Origin: Pelotomaculum sp.
GTDB taxonomy: Bacteria > Bacillota > Desulfotomaculia > Desulfotomaculales > Pelotomaculaceae
Length of the DNA: 5,135 bases
Direction: 5' to 3'
NCBI GenBank assembly: GCA_003489345.1
Contig: DNIT01000109.1
Coordinates: forward strand, 1-5,135
Below are positions 1 through 5,135 of this stretch, one piece after another (positions within the stretch are counted from its first letter, which is position 1; each line of letters opens with the position of its first letter). The notes below the pieces were generated by a model. It made no database searches and had not been told where the DNA came from. It saw only the letters and a list, made by a program, of their open reading frames with translations. The position numbers and the translations under genes are program-made.

Positions 1-212
1 GGAAACCGAAATTCAACCATTTTTTAGTCGATTACCCAGCGTAAGTTACACACTCTACTGCGTAAACACCGAGTAAGACAATCCCGTTCAAATCCCGTTA
101 TACCCTTATTATTGTATGTATATTATTCATAAAATTCAACAGTTGTTATCCAGCATGGCATTCGTTCAATAAACAGCAACAGTATGCTTTAAGGAATCAA
201 AAAGAATATCAG
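1..212. other. AT-rich intergenic stretch, no gene seen
   Basis: No reading frame here is long or protein-like on either strand. The stretch contains a T6 run near position 21, a nine-base direct repeat AATCCCGTT (about 80-88 and 91-99, 11 nt apart) and the hexamer GCGTAA twice with 21 nt spacing (39-44 and 60-65). These could be protein-binding sites, but no promoter, terminator or RNA structure is convincing. It may be the spacer downstream of an unseen gene left of the window. Confidence 0.4.
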
Positions 213-458
213 CTAAATCTCTGCTCTTGCTTGAGCAATCTCAAGCGCCTCCTCGGCAGAGATTTCTTCTGCCGGCCAACCCAAAGGCTCGATAATAATC
301 CACAAAGCAAAAACTTGCTCATCGCTTAAGCGGTCTACCCGGGCTTTAACATTCTCACGCGTAGCTAAACCAAGGCTCTTGTCGTTACTGCCAATTATGG
401 CAGATAGTTGCGACTGTCTTAATTTAGAGTGATTTCTTGAATTATGCCAAAGTCTCAT
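213..458 (-). CDS. Small hypothetical protein, antitoxin-like, probably a decayed remnant
   Basis: This is an 81-codon minus-strand ORF. Its second half (about residues 32-81, beginning ATRENVKARVDRLSDEQ) reads like a real small acidic helical protein. It has the pattern 'LSDEQ...LW..IE', then an 'SAEEALEIAQARAEI' tail, as in short Firmicute proteins and RelB/Phd-like antitoxins, whose C-termini often run on with a 'GE' segment. Here a TAG stop follows directly after AEI. The first 31 residues look unlike coding sequence. No start codon or Shine-Dalgarno site lies where the conserved part would be expected to begin, so the native start may be lost. No toxin gene is adjacent. The family assignment is only by resemblance; it could also be a chance ORF. 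Confidence 0.3.
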   Translation of the reverse strand: MRLWHNSRNHSKLRQSQLSAIIGSNDKSLGLATRENVKARVDRLSDEQVFALWIIIEPLGWPAEEISAEEALEIAQARAEI

Positions 459-497
459 GTTACAGATGGTGATACCTAAAGAGGTTACGTAACATGA
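455..497. promoter_or_regulatory. Inverted repeat upstream of sigma-54 promoter, candidate activator site
   Basis: TCATGTTAC (455-463) is perfectly complementary to GTAACATGA (489-497), giving a 9-bp dyad separated by 25 nt. The right arm overlaps a 10-base palindrome, GTTACGTAAC (484-493). A TGACA direct repeat with 5-nt spacing follows (495-499 and 505-509). The centre of the dyad is about 110 bp upstream of the -24 element, the distance at which sigma-54 enhancer-binding activators usually sit. The dyad is seen directly; its role as an upstream activating sequence is inferred. The left arm overlaps the start of the small minus-strand ORF. Confidence 0.45.
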
Positions 498-509
498 CAG
501 ATTGTGACA

Positions 510-558
510 ACTCGGAGAGGATTAACCGGGATTGATTAGGATCGACTAATCCCCGAGT
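510..558. promoter_or_regulatory. Imperfect long inverted repeat just upstream of the promoter
   Basis: ACTCGG-AGA-GGATTA (510-524) pairs with TAATCC-CCGAGT (547-558), making 12 base pairs interrupted by a three-base bulge. A second, overlapping dyad GATTAG/CTAATC (534-539 and 546-551) competes for the right arm. No T-tract follows, so it is not a convincing terminator. Its end lies about 30 bp upstream of the -24 box, so an operator, IHF-like bend or second activator site is possible. The structure is seen; the function is inferred. Confidence 0.4.
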
Positions 559-586
559 AATGGGGCATGGGCATTTCCCCCTGGTG

Positions 587-603
587 TTGGCATAGGAATT
601 GCA
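587..603 (+). promoter_or_regulatory. Sigma-54 (-24/-12) promoter
   Basis: The sequence TTGGCAT-AGGAA-TTGCA matches the RpoN consensus TTGGCAC-N5-TTGCA in all but one position. The invariant GG (589-590) and GC (601-602) doublets have exactly the required 12-nt offset. Transcription would begin near position 614 and run into the molybdenum hydroxylase genes. A sigma-54 promoter requires an AAA+ enhancer-binding activator, whose gene is not in this window. No good sigma-70-type -35/-10 pair with proper spacing was seen here. Confidence 0.82.
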
Positions 604-613
604 TACCTGTATT

Positions 614-861
614 TACAATGAATAGAAACATTGGTTAAAAAGGAATTGTTCTTGGATAAATTGCGGAAGAATAGCAAGGCGATCTACACTTGTCAGCATA
701 CTGATTTAAGACAAAAGGCAGTCTGTTACTTCACCTCTTTGTGCTTTGTAGTGTGCCTCCCCTCCAGGATACTGTATCGAAAGGATGGTGCTGCACATCC
801 TGGCAGGTTTGTCCTTATTACTATTATGTCGCCCGCAGCAGGCGGCGGAATGGAGTTTAAT
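614..861 (+). promoter_or_regulatory. Long 5' leader with alternative hairpins
   Basis: About 250 nt separate the predicted sigma-54 start from the preferred first codon. CCAGGAT (764-770) can pair with ATCCTGG (797-803). Alternatively AGGATG (782-787) can pair with CATCCT (796-801), and the two pairings exclude each other. A GC-rich hairpin (CGCC 830-833 with GGCG 841-844) ends a few bases before the ribosome binding site. The leader is open in the frame of the downstream gene, but its translation (Cys- and Arg-rich, no family resemblance) does not look like part of the enzyme. It matches no riboswitch class I can recognise. A regulatory role is inferred. Confidence 0.35.
852..855 (+). promoter_or_regulatory. 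Ribosome binding site deciding the start of the molybdopterin subunit
   Basis: GGAG lies six bases upstream of the ATG at 862, an ideal Shine-Dalgarno spacing. The in-frame ATG at 850 has only the weaker GGCGGCGGA before it, and the TTG at 631 has no purine-rich site at all. Confidence 0.6.
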
Positions 862-3141
862 ATGAAAAATCTGAAAATTGTCGGTGTCAGTCATCCCATC
901 CACGATGCTGAAGCCAAGGTTCGTGGCAATGCAATTTATACCGGCGATATGCAGTTCGCGGGAATGCAGTATGCCGCAATGCTGTTGAGCCCCAAACCTC
1001 ATGCTTTGATTAAATCCATCGACGCTTCTGAAGCGCTAGCTTTGGACGGTGTAGAAACGGTGTTGCATTGCTTCAACACCACGGAGCGCACGTTTAGCCG
1101 TTTCCAAAAATTATCGCGCCAGCCCGGTATTATGAATCAGGAGCGAGTGTTCAACCGTGAGTTGAGACAAATTGGTGACCGTGTGGCATGTGTGGTAGCA
1201 GAAACGCCGGAAATTGCCCGCCAAGCGGTGCGATTGATCAAAGTGGAATATGAAGAGTTATCCTTCACGACGGATGTGCATGAGGTGCTGAAAGGTGCCT
1301 TAGCGGGCATGCATCCCGAGGGCGTCTCCTTTGAATTTGAGAGGGAGATGGGCGATAAAAGCCTGGTAGCGCAGGATTGTGTGGAAACAGTCACCCATAG
1401 CATTATGGACCGTGTATCTCACGCCGCGATGGAACCTCATGCTTGCGTTGCTTACTATAACAAGAGTATGGATGAATTGACCATATGGAGTCCCAACCAG
1501 GGCGTTTTTGGTGTTCGTACCATGATCGCCGATTTGTTTGAGATGCAGTACCACAAGGTGCGAGTGATCAAAACCACAATGGGCGGTTCCTTTGGCGCCA
1601 AACAAGACTGGATATTGGAGCCTGTGGCCGCTTGCGCGACTTTGGCTACTGGTAAACCAGTGAAAGTGGTCTATAGCCGGGAGCAAGTCATGCTTAACAC
1701 CTCATGCCGCGCCCCATATATAGCGGATGTGAAGTCCAAGTTTACGCGGGATGGTTTGCTGCAAAGTTTAGATATCGACGTAATTCTAGACGCGGGTGCT
1801 TACCTGGGTAACACCATGGCTTATATCAAGTATCAATCCACTTTGGTGCCCCGTACCTACCAATATCCCTATGCCAGGTACCGTGGGCAGGCTGTCTGCA
1901 CTAACGGTACGACTTCCGGCGGGTTAAGGGGTTGGAGCTCAGGGGAATTGTGTTTATTTGTGGAGCATAACCTCAACATCGTCGCCCGTAGGCTGGACAT
2001 TGACCCGTTGGAACTGCGTCTTAAGAATGTGCATATGCCATGGAATAAAGAAATGGCCAACAATATTTCGCTGGAAGAGATTCGTGCTAAAGAATGTCTT
2101 GAATTGGGCCGGGAGAAATTTGCCTGGGATGAGAAAAAGCAATCGGATGCGGATTTCAACCTCAAAAATAAACGCTACCAGCGCGGCGTAGGGGTTTCCT
2201 GCGGCGGCCACTTAAATGGCTATTTCCCAATCAATTTTGATTTTACGGGCGTTGAGATACGTTTTACTGAAAGCGGCAGCGCTATCGTCAACGTTGCGGT
2301 GCATGACCATGGTTGCGGTACGGTACAGGCTTTTAAGATGATTGCGGCGGAAACGTTGGGCCTGCCGGTGGATATGGTCTGGGTTGCGGAAGGGGATTCA
2401 GCTTACAACCCCTTTGATACCGGCTGCTATGCTAGCCGATCTATATATGTGATAGGCCGGGCTGTTAAGGATTGTTGTCACAAGCTGCAGGAGCAACTGC
2501 TGCAAGATATGGCCTGCGTGTTGAGCATGCCTGTGGAAGACCTTGAGATCGTCGATGCGCAAGTGCGCGCCAAGAATGATCCCTCCACCTGTTTTAGCTA
2601 CACCGACGCGGTGCACAAGATCTTATTCACTCTCCAAAAAGAAGTCAGTGCCAAGCATCAATATAAAAATACGACCAACTGTGGTGTAATGGGCACGCAC
2701 TTTGCCCATGTGGAGGTGGATACTTGGACTGGTATGACCAAAATATTGGATTATCTGGCCGTGCATGATATCGGCAAGGCTATCAACCCGGAGATATGCA
2801 GAGCACAAGTTCAGGGCGCAGTGGTAATGGGCAGCGGCATCGCCTTGACGGAGACGATGCATACCAATCCTAAGACCGGCAAGAGCGTATCGAGTTTGAA
2901 AGATTATCACGTAATGAACGCTTGGGAGGCACCGCAGGTTCAAGTGTTATTTATTGAGGACGGCCTCACGGAAGGGCCGTATGGGGCAAAATCTATCGGC
3001 GAGGCTTCATTAGTGCCGGTGACAGCCGCTATCGTAGGTGCTGTCAATGAGGCGCTGCAGAGTGATTTTTGCGAGTGTCCGCTGAACCCGGATAAAATCG
3101 TTGCCTTGATGCAGGAAAGGATGAAAAAAGAATGCGTTTAG
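862..3141 (+). CDS. Molybdenum hydroxylase (xanthine dehydrogenase family), molybdopterin-binding large subunit
   Basis: This is the catalytic subunit of a three-subunit, cytoplasmic Mo-hydroxylase. It binds molybdopterin cytosine dinucleotide-type cofactor and hydroxylates a substrate with water-derived oxygen. The 759-residue product is normal for the family. The N-terminal a/b-hammerhead domain starts within ten residues (KVRGNAIYTGDM, 19-30). Cofactor and active-site motifs follow in order: MEPHACVAYY (190-199), GGSFGAKQ (241-248), LRGW (355-358), DHGCGT (482-487), and GAKSIGE (708-714) whose Glu714 corresponds to the catalytic base. Gln248 stands where bovine xanthine dehydrogenase has its substrate-binding Glu802, as in E. 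coli-type XdhA. Cys485 replaces the usual cofactor-contacting Gln of GQG. The CO dehydrogenase loop AYXCSFR is absent, so it is not a form I CoxL. ATG 862 is preferred because of its GGAG site; ATG 850 is possible, and the open frame back to TTG 631 is leader. No Tat signal is visible. The substrate (purine, other N-heterocycle or aldehyde) is undetermined. Confidence 0.93.
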   Translation: MKNLKIVGVSHPIHDAEAKVRGNAIYTGDMQFAGMQYAAMLLSPKPHALIKSIDASEALALDGVETVLHCFNTTERTFSRFQKLSRQPGIMNQERVFNRELRQIGDRVACVVAETPEIARQAVRLIKVEYEELSFTTDVHEVLKGALAGMHPEGVSFEFEREMGDKSLVAQDCVETVTHSIMDRVSHAAMEPHACVAYYNKSMDELTIWSPNQGVFGVRTMIADLFEMQYHKVRVIKTTMGGSFGAKQDWILEPVAACATLATGKPVKVVYSREQVMLNTSCRAPYIADVKSKFTRDGLLQSLDIDVILDAGAYLGNTMAYIKYQSTLVPRTYQYPYARYRGQAVCTNGTTSGGLRGWSSGELCLFVEHNLNIVARRLDIDPLELRLKNVHMPWNKEMANNISLEEIRAKECLELGREKFAWDEKKQSDADFNLKNKRYQRGVGVSCGGHLNGYFPINFDFTGVEIRFTESGSAIVNVAVHDHGCGTVQAFKMIAAETLGLPVDMVWVAEGDSAYNPFDTGCYASRSIYVIGRAVKDCCHKLQEQLLQDMACVLSMPVEDLEIVDAQVRAKNDPSTCFSYTDAVHKILFTLQKEVSAKHQYKNTTNCGVMGTHFAHVEVDTWTGMTKILDYLAVHDIGKAINPEICRAQVQGAVVMGSGIALTETMHTNPKTGKSVSSLKDYHVMNAWEAPQVQVLFIEDGLTEGPYGAKSIGEASLVPVTAAIVGAVNEALQSDFCECPLNPDKIVALMQERMKKECV

Positions 3142-3602
3142 AATTTATAGTAAATGACAAAAAGCGGGTTTTGGAAGTGGCAGCAGATAAGCGTTTGATT
3201 GATATACTTCGTGAAGACCTTGGTCTTATGGGTACTAAGGAAGGCTGTGGCGAAGGCGAATGCGGTGCTTGCACCATCCTCTTGGATGGAAAAGCCGTTC
3301 ATTCTTGTTTGCTGGTGGCAGCCCAAATGCCCGGCAGACAGGTGACAACGATTGAAGGTCTGGAAAAGAACGGCAGGCTTGACCCGCTTCAGTCGGCTTT
3401 TGTAGAAGAAGTGGCTATACAATGCGGCTACTGTACACCAGGCATGATACTCTCTGCAAAAGCGCTACTACTGGAAAACCCTGCGCCGACGGAAACTGAG
3501 ATACGACGGGCACTGGCTGGCAACATCTGCCGATGTTCCGGATACACCCAAATTATACGAGCTGTAGAACGCGCGGCACGGGAAGGGGGAGCTGACATAT
3601 GA
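3132..3602 (+). CDS. Molybdenum hydroxylase, [2Fe-2S] iron-sulfur subunit
   Basis: This is the small electron-transfer subunit, which carries two [2Fe-2S] clusters between the Mo site and FAD. The 156 residues cover both domains. The plant-ferredoxin-like domain has Cys39, Cys44, Cys47 and Cys59 (GCGEGECGACT spacing). The C-terminal helical domain has Cys98, Cys101, Cys133 and Cys135 (QCGYCTPGM and NICRCSGY). All eight ligands are present, so it should be functional. The length is typical of bacterial CoxS/XdhC/HcrC-type subunits and there is no Tat signal, consistent with a cytoplasmic enzyme. Its ATG lies 10 nt inside the end of the upstream gene, with AGGAAAGGA about 10 nt before it, which suggests translational coupling. 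The family is certain; the specific reaction is not. Confidence 0.95.
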   Translation: MRLEFIVNDKKRVLEVAADKRLIDILREDLGLMGTKEGCGEGECGACTILLDGKAVHSCLLVAAQMPGRQVTTIEGLEKNGRLDPLQSAFVEEVAIQCGYCTPGMILSAKALLLENPAPTETEIRRALAGNICRCSGYTQIIRAVERAAREGGADI

Positions 3603-4447
3603 GCGTAAAAAACTATGCGCCTAAGAATATAGAGGATTTGTTCTCAGATCTGGCAAAAATGACTCCGAAAAGTAAAATTATAGCCGGTGGCACAGATCTG
3701 AACATCAGCTTACATGCGGGTGTTGTCAAGCCGGACGCCCTGCTTTATGTGGGCGGTATTAATGAAATGCGTCAAATTGTCAAGACGGATGGGAAGGTTG
3801 AGATTGGCGCTGCGGCCACCATGAGTGAAATAGCAAAAAGCCGGCTCTTACAGGAAGGCCTGACTGCTATCGCTGACGCGGCTGCGGATGTGGGCTCCGC
3901 CCAGATCCGAAACAATGCCACCATTGGCGGTAGCGTGGCTAACGCTTCACCGGCCGGTGATATATTAGTTCCCTTATTTTTGTTAAAGGCGGAAGCGGTG
4001 ATCGCTAACAGCAAGGGCGAGTTGCGGCGTGTGCCTATCCCGGAAGTGTTGCTGGGGCCGGGGAAAAACAGCCTTTGTTATGACGAAGCCGTCATTAAAT
4101 TCCTGCTACCATTAGCTCTGCCAGGACAGCGCAGCGCTTTTGTCAAGTTAGGCTTTCGCAAAGCGGTGACCGTTGCCCGGATCGGTTTGGCAGCCAGCCT
4201 GGATATGACTGAGGATGGCCTAATTAAGGCCGCGGAAATGATGGTGGGTGCTATCTCCCCTGTCCCGTTGCGCATTGAAACGGCGGAACAGTATATGCTT
4301 GGTAAGCGGCCGGATGAGATAGTGGAGACAGTTGGCCGGATGCTTTCAGATTTGATAATAGAAAAAACCCCAAAGGAATTTGATCGAGACTATAAAATTG
4401 GTGCCGCTTGTGGTGCAGTTGACAATCTATTGAAGCGTTTTTACTAA
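3599..4447 (+). CDS. Molybdenum hydroxylase, FAD-binding subunit
   Basis: This is the medium subunit, which takes electrons from the [2Fe-2S] subunit onto FAD and passes them to NAD+ or another acceptor. The 282-residue length is typical of CoxM/XdhB proteins. FAD-binding motifs are AGGTDL (29-34, pyrophosphate loop) and NATIGGSVANASPAGD (106-121). The C-terminal CO-dehydrogenase-flavoprotein domain includes FVKLGFRKAVTVARIGLA (181-198). It lacks the roughly 40-residue [4Fe-4S] insertion seen in 4-hydroxybenzoyl-CoA reductase HcrB, which argues against that enzyme. Its ATG overlaps the preceding TGA by four bases (ATGA), with AAGGGGGAG upstream, so it is co-translated with the iron-sulfur subunit. 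No strong terminator follows the stop codon. Confidence 0.94.
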   Translation: MSVKNYAPKNIEDLFSDLAKMTPKSKIIAGGTDLNISLHAGVVKPDALLYVGGINEMRQIVKTDGKVEIGAAATMSEIAKSRLLQEGLTAIADAAADVGSAQIRNNATIGGSVANASPAGDILVPLFLLKAEAVIANSKGELRRVPIPEVLLGPGKNSLCYDEAVIKFLLPLALPGQRSAFVKLGFRKAVTVARIGLAASLDMTEDGLIKAAEMMVGAISPVPLRIETAEQYMLGKRPDEIVETVGRMLSDLIIEKTPKEFDRDYKIGAACGAVDNLLKRFY

Positions 4448-4455
4448 AATATCAT

Positions 4456-4486
4456 TGCCTTATCATCCTCCTTTATTTTAAGGGCA
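4456..4486 (+). other. Weak imperfect hairpin after the operon
   Basis: TGCCTTA (4456-4462) can pair with TAAGGGCA (4479-4486) with a single-base bulge. No T-run follows the right arm, so it lacks the mark of an intrinsic terminator. It might slow transcription or protect the mRNA 3' end, but transcription could continue downstream. Confidence 0.2.
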
Positions 4487-4490
4487 GTGA

Positions 4491-4863
4491 CCCTACCCCG
4501 AATTTAGCGTAGGTTCATTTAGAGGTCCGCTTCATGAGACTGAATGGCTTAAAGTGCACCTTGAGGGGAAGATTATGCCCCGGAAATGTTAGCAGCTGCG
4601 ACTGGTTTTGCAGTTGATCATGAAGCCATGATGAAATTTATGGGTAAAATTGTAAATTAATAAAGATTTTAACATCAAGGAGAAAAACATTACCCAGGAA
4701 GACGATTATTTTTCGCCTATCTTATTTAAGCAGCCACTGAGAGAAAACCATTATCCTAAAGAAATTTTGCTCAGAATCCCAATAATTATTCCATTTAAGA
4801 AGCTGGGATTTTAAAAACCGGTATGCCTATCTGGATAAAATAAAAGAATTGAGGTTGGGATGA
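4491..4863 (+). pseudogene. Remnant of an aldehyde:ferredoxin oxidoreductase (AOR) family gene, C-terminal part, multiply frameshifted
   Basis: The C-terminus of an AOR-family W/Mo-bispterin oxidoreductase can be read only by switching frames. Frame at 4491-4567: SVGSFRGPLHETEWLKVHLE. Frame at 4568-4657: EDYAPEMLAAATGF then MMKFMGKIVN, ending at TAA 4658. Frame at about 4656-4763: FNIKEKNITQEDDYFSP then LFKQPL. Frame at about 4786-4863: LRSWDFKNRYAYLDKIKEL ending RLG and TGA. These match, in correct order, the family's C-terminal landmarks: 'AATG' helix, 'FNxREGxxRxDDxxPxRxxxxPL', and 'YYxLRxWDxxGxxxxxKLxxLxL'. Only about 120 of the roughly 600-700 family residues remain. The 5' part is absent, since just 43 nt separate it from the preceding stop codon. 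With no start and at least three frameshifts it is non-functional. The identification is from memory of family motifs, not a search. Confidence 0.75.
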
Positions 4864-4881
4864 TGCATATGAACAAATAAA

Positions 4882-4904
4882 ACTCTGCTAGACAGGCAAA
4901 GAGT
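4882..4904 (+). other. Small hairpin before the lipoprotein gene
   Basis: ACTCT-GC (4882-4888) can pair with GC-AA-AGAGT (4896-4904), a short stem with a two-base bulge followed by CTTTCCC. The weak T content makes a true terminator doubtful. It could be a weak terminator for upstream transcription, an mRNA processing site or chance. Confidence 0.2.
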
Positions 4905-4923
4905 CTTTCCCAATTTAAGTATA

Positions 4924-4932
4924 AGAGGAGGT
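4924..4932 (+). promoter_or_regulatory. Strong ribosome binding site for the lipoprotein gene
   Basis: AGAGGAGGT is nearly a perfect anti-16S match and ends seven bases before the GTG at 4940. It fixes that GTG as the start. Confidence 0.8.
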
Positions 4933-4939
4933 TAATAAA

Positions 4940-5135
4940 GTGAAAAAAGTATTAGTGTTAGTGGGCTTGATTTTTCTGATGGCGATTGCTGGATGTTCAG
5001 GTAATGGTAGCGTTAAAGAGTCGGATACAGTATCGGGTGGAGAAAAAGCTGGTGTAGAAAACTTGATCATCAAATATGCAACTCCCGTTTCTGAGAATGA
5101 TTACGGCGGACAAGGAGGCTTTAAGTTTAAAGAGG
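4940..5135 (+). CDS. Lipoprotein, probable DctP-type TRAP transporter solute-binding protein (5' part)
   Basis: Only the first 65 codons are inside the window. The product starts at GTG with a lipoprotein signal peptide: Lys2-Lys3, a hydrophobic core to about residue 16, and the lipobox IAGC with the lipidated Cys19. A Ser/Gly/Glu-rich linker follows, then a beta strand LIIKYATPVSEND and GGQGGFKFKE. That layout, 'IKYATPVSE...(x)GGFKFKE', resembles the mature N-terminus of TRAP DctP receptors ('LRLAH..P..HP...GA.KFKE'). The receptor would sit outside the membrane and deliver a small organic acid to a DctQM permease, expected to the right of the window. An ABC-type binding protein is the main alternative. 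It lies on the same strand as the hydroxylase operon with no convincing terminator between, so the two may be co-expressed. Confidence 0.6.
   Translation, partial: MKKVLVLVGLIFLMAIAGCSGNGSVKESDTVSGGEKAGVENLIIKYATPVSENDYGGQGGFKFKE

Noticed and set aside
80..99. AATCCCGTT direct repeat, considered as the start of a repeat array
   Set aside because: There are only two copies with an 11-nt period and no further units, so it is neither a CRISPR nor an iteron array.
706..1002. Minus-strand ORF of 98 codons opposite the large-subunit start
   Set aside because: It lies over the leader and real coding sequence, has no ribosome binding site, and its composition is that of an antisense shadow.
1300..1686. 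Minus-strand ORF of 128 codons inside the large subunit
   Set aside because: It is fully opposite conserved cofactor-binding motifs of the plus-strand gene, and its translation resembles no protein family.
3044..3277. Minus-strand ORF across the large/iron-sulfur subunit junction
   Set aside because: It overlaps two well-supported plus-strand genes whose overlap is typical of an operon, and it has no coding signature of its own.
862..4447. Assignment as aerobic CO dehydrogenase (coxLSM) or 4-hydroxybenzoyl-CoA reductase
   Set aside because: The large subunit lacks the AYXCSFR active-site loop, and the FAD subunit lacks the [4Fe-4S] insertion of HcrB.
4640..4814. Short separate ORFs downstream of the FAD subunit, considered as novel small genes
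   Set aside because: Their translations join across frames into one AOR C-terminus, so they are better explained as fragments of a single pseudogene.

Overview
The window looks like a chromosomal segment of an anaerobic, probably low-to-mid-GC Firmicute (Negativicutes, Peptococcaceae or similar). This is inferred from strong AGGAGG-type ribosome binding sites, a lipoprotein signal peptide of Gram-positive/Negativicute style, a sigma-54 promoter, and the combination of a molybdenum hydroxylase, an aldehyde:ferredoxin oxidoreductase (AOR) relic and a probable TRAP transporter. No taxonomic marker gene is present, so this placement is an inference.

Layout. Positions 1-212 are AT-rich with no supportable gene. 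A small minus-strand ORF (213-458) may be a decayed antitoxin-like gene. Positions 459-861 form a long regulatory region. It holds inverted repeats (455-497 and 510-558) that could bind an activator, a textbook -24/-12 sigma-54 promoter (587-603), and an untranslated leader of about 250 nt with competing hairpins. A compact three-gene operon follows (862-4447). It encodes a three-subunit molybdenum hydroxylase of the xanthine oxidase family in the order molybdopterin subunit, [2Fe-2S] subunit, FAD subunit, with overlapping stops and starts.

Immediately downstream, 4491-4863 contains something a simple ORF search misses. It is the C-terminal part of a tungsten/molybdenum AOR-family enzyme, broken by at least three frameshifts and lacking its 5' portion. 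After it, a GTG-started lipoprotein gene (4940 to the window edge) reads like the start of a DctP-type TRAP transporter solute-binding protein.

Working model. A sigma-54-dependent activator, not in this window, switches on the hydroxylase in response to a substrate. The enzyme hydroxylates that substrate (an N-heterocycle or aldehyde) at the Mo site. Electrons pass through two [2Fe-2S] clusters to FAD and then to NAD+ or another acceptor. The TRAP-like protein next door may bind the substrate or a related carboxylate for uptake. The substrate cannot be settled from sequence alone. The locus has clearly been remodelled, leaving a relic of a second pterin-dependent oxidoreductase between the hydroxylase and the transporter.
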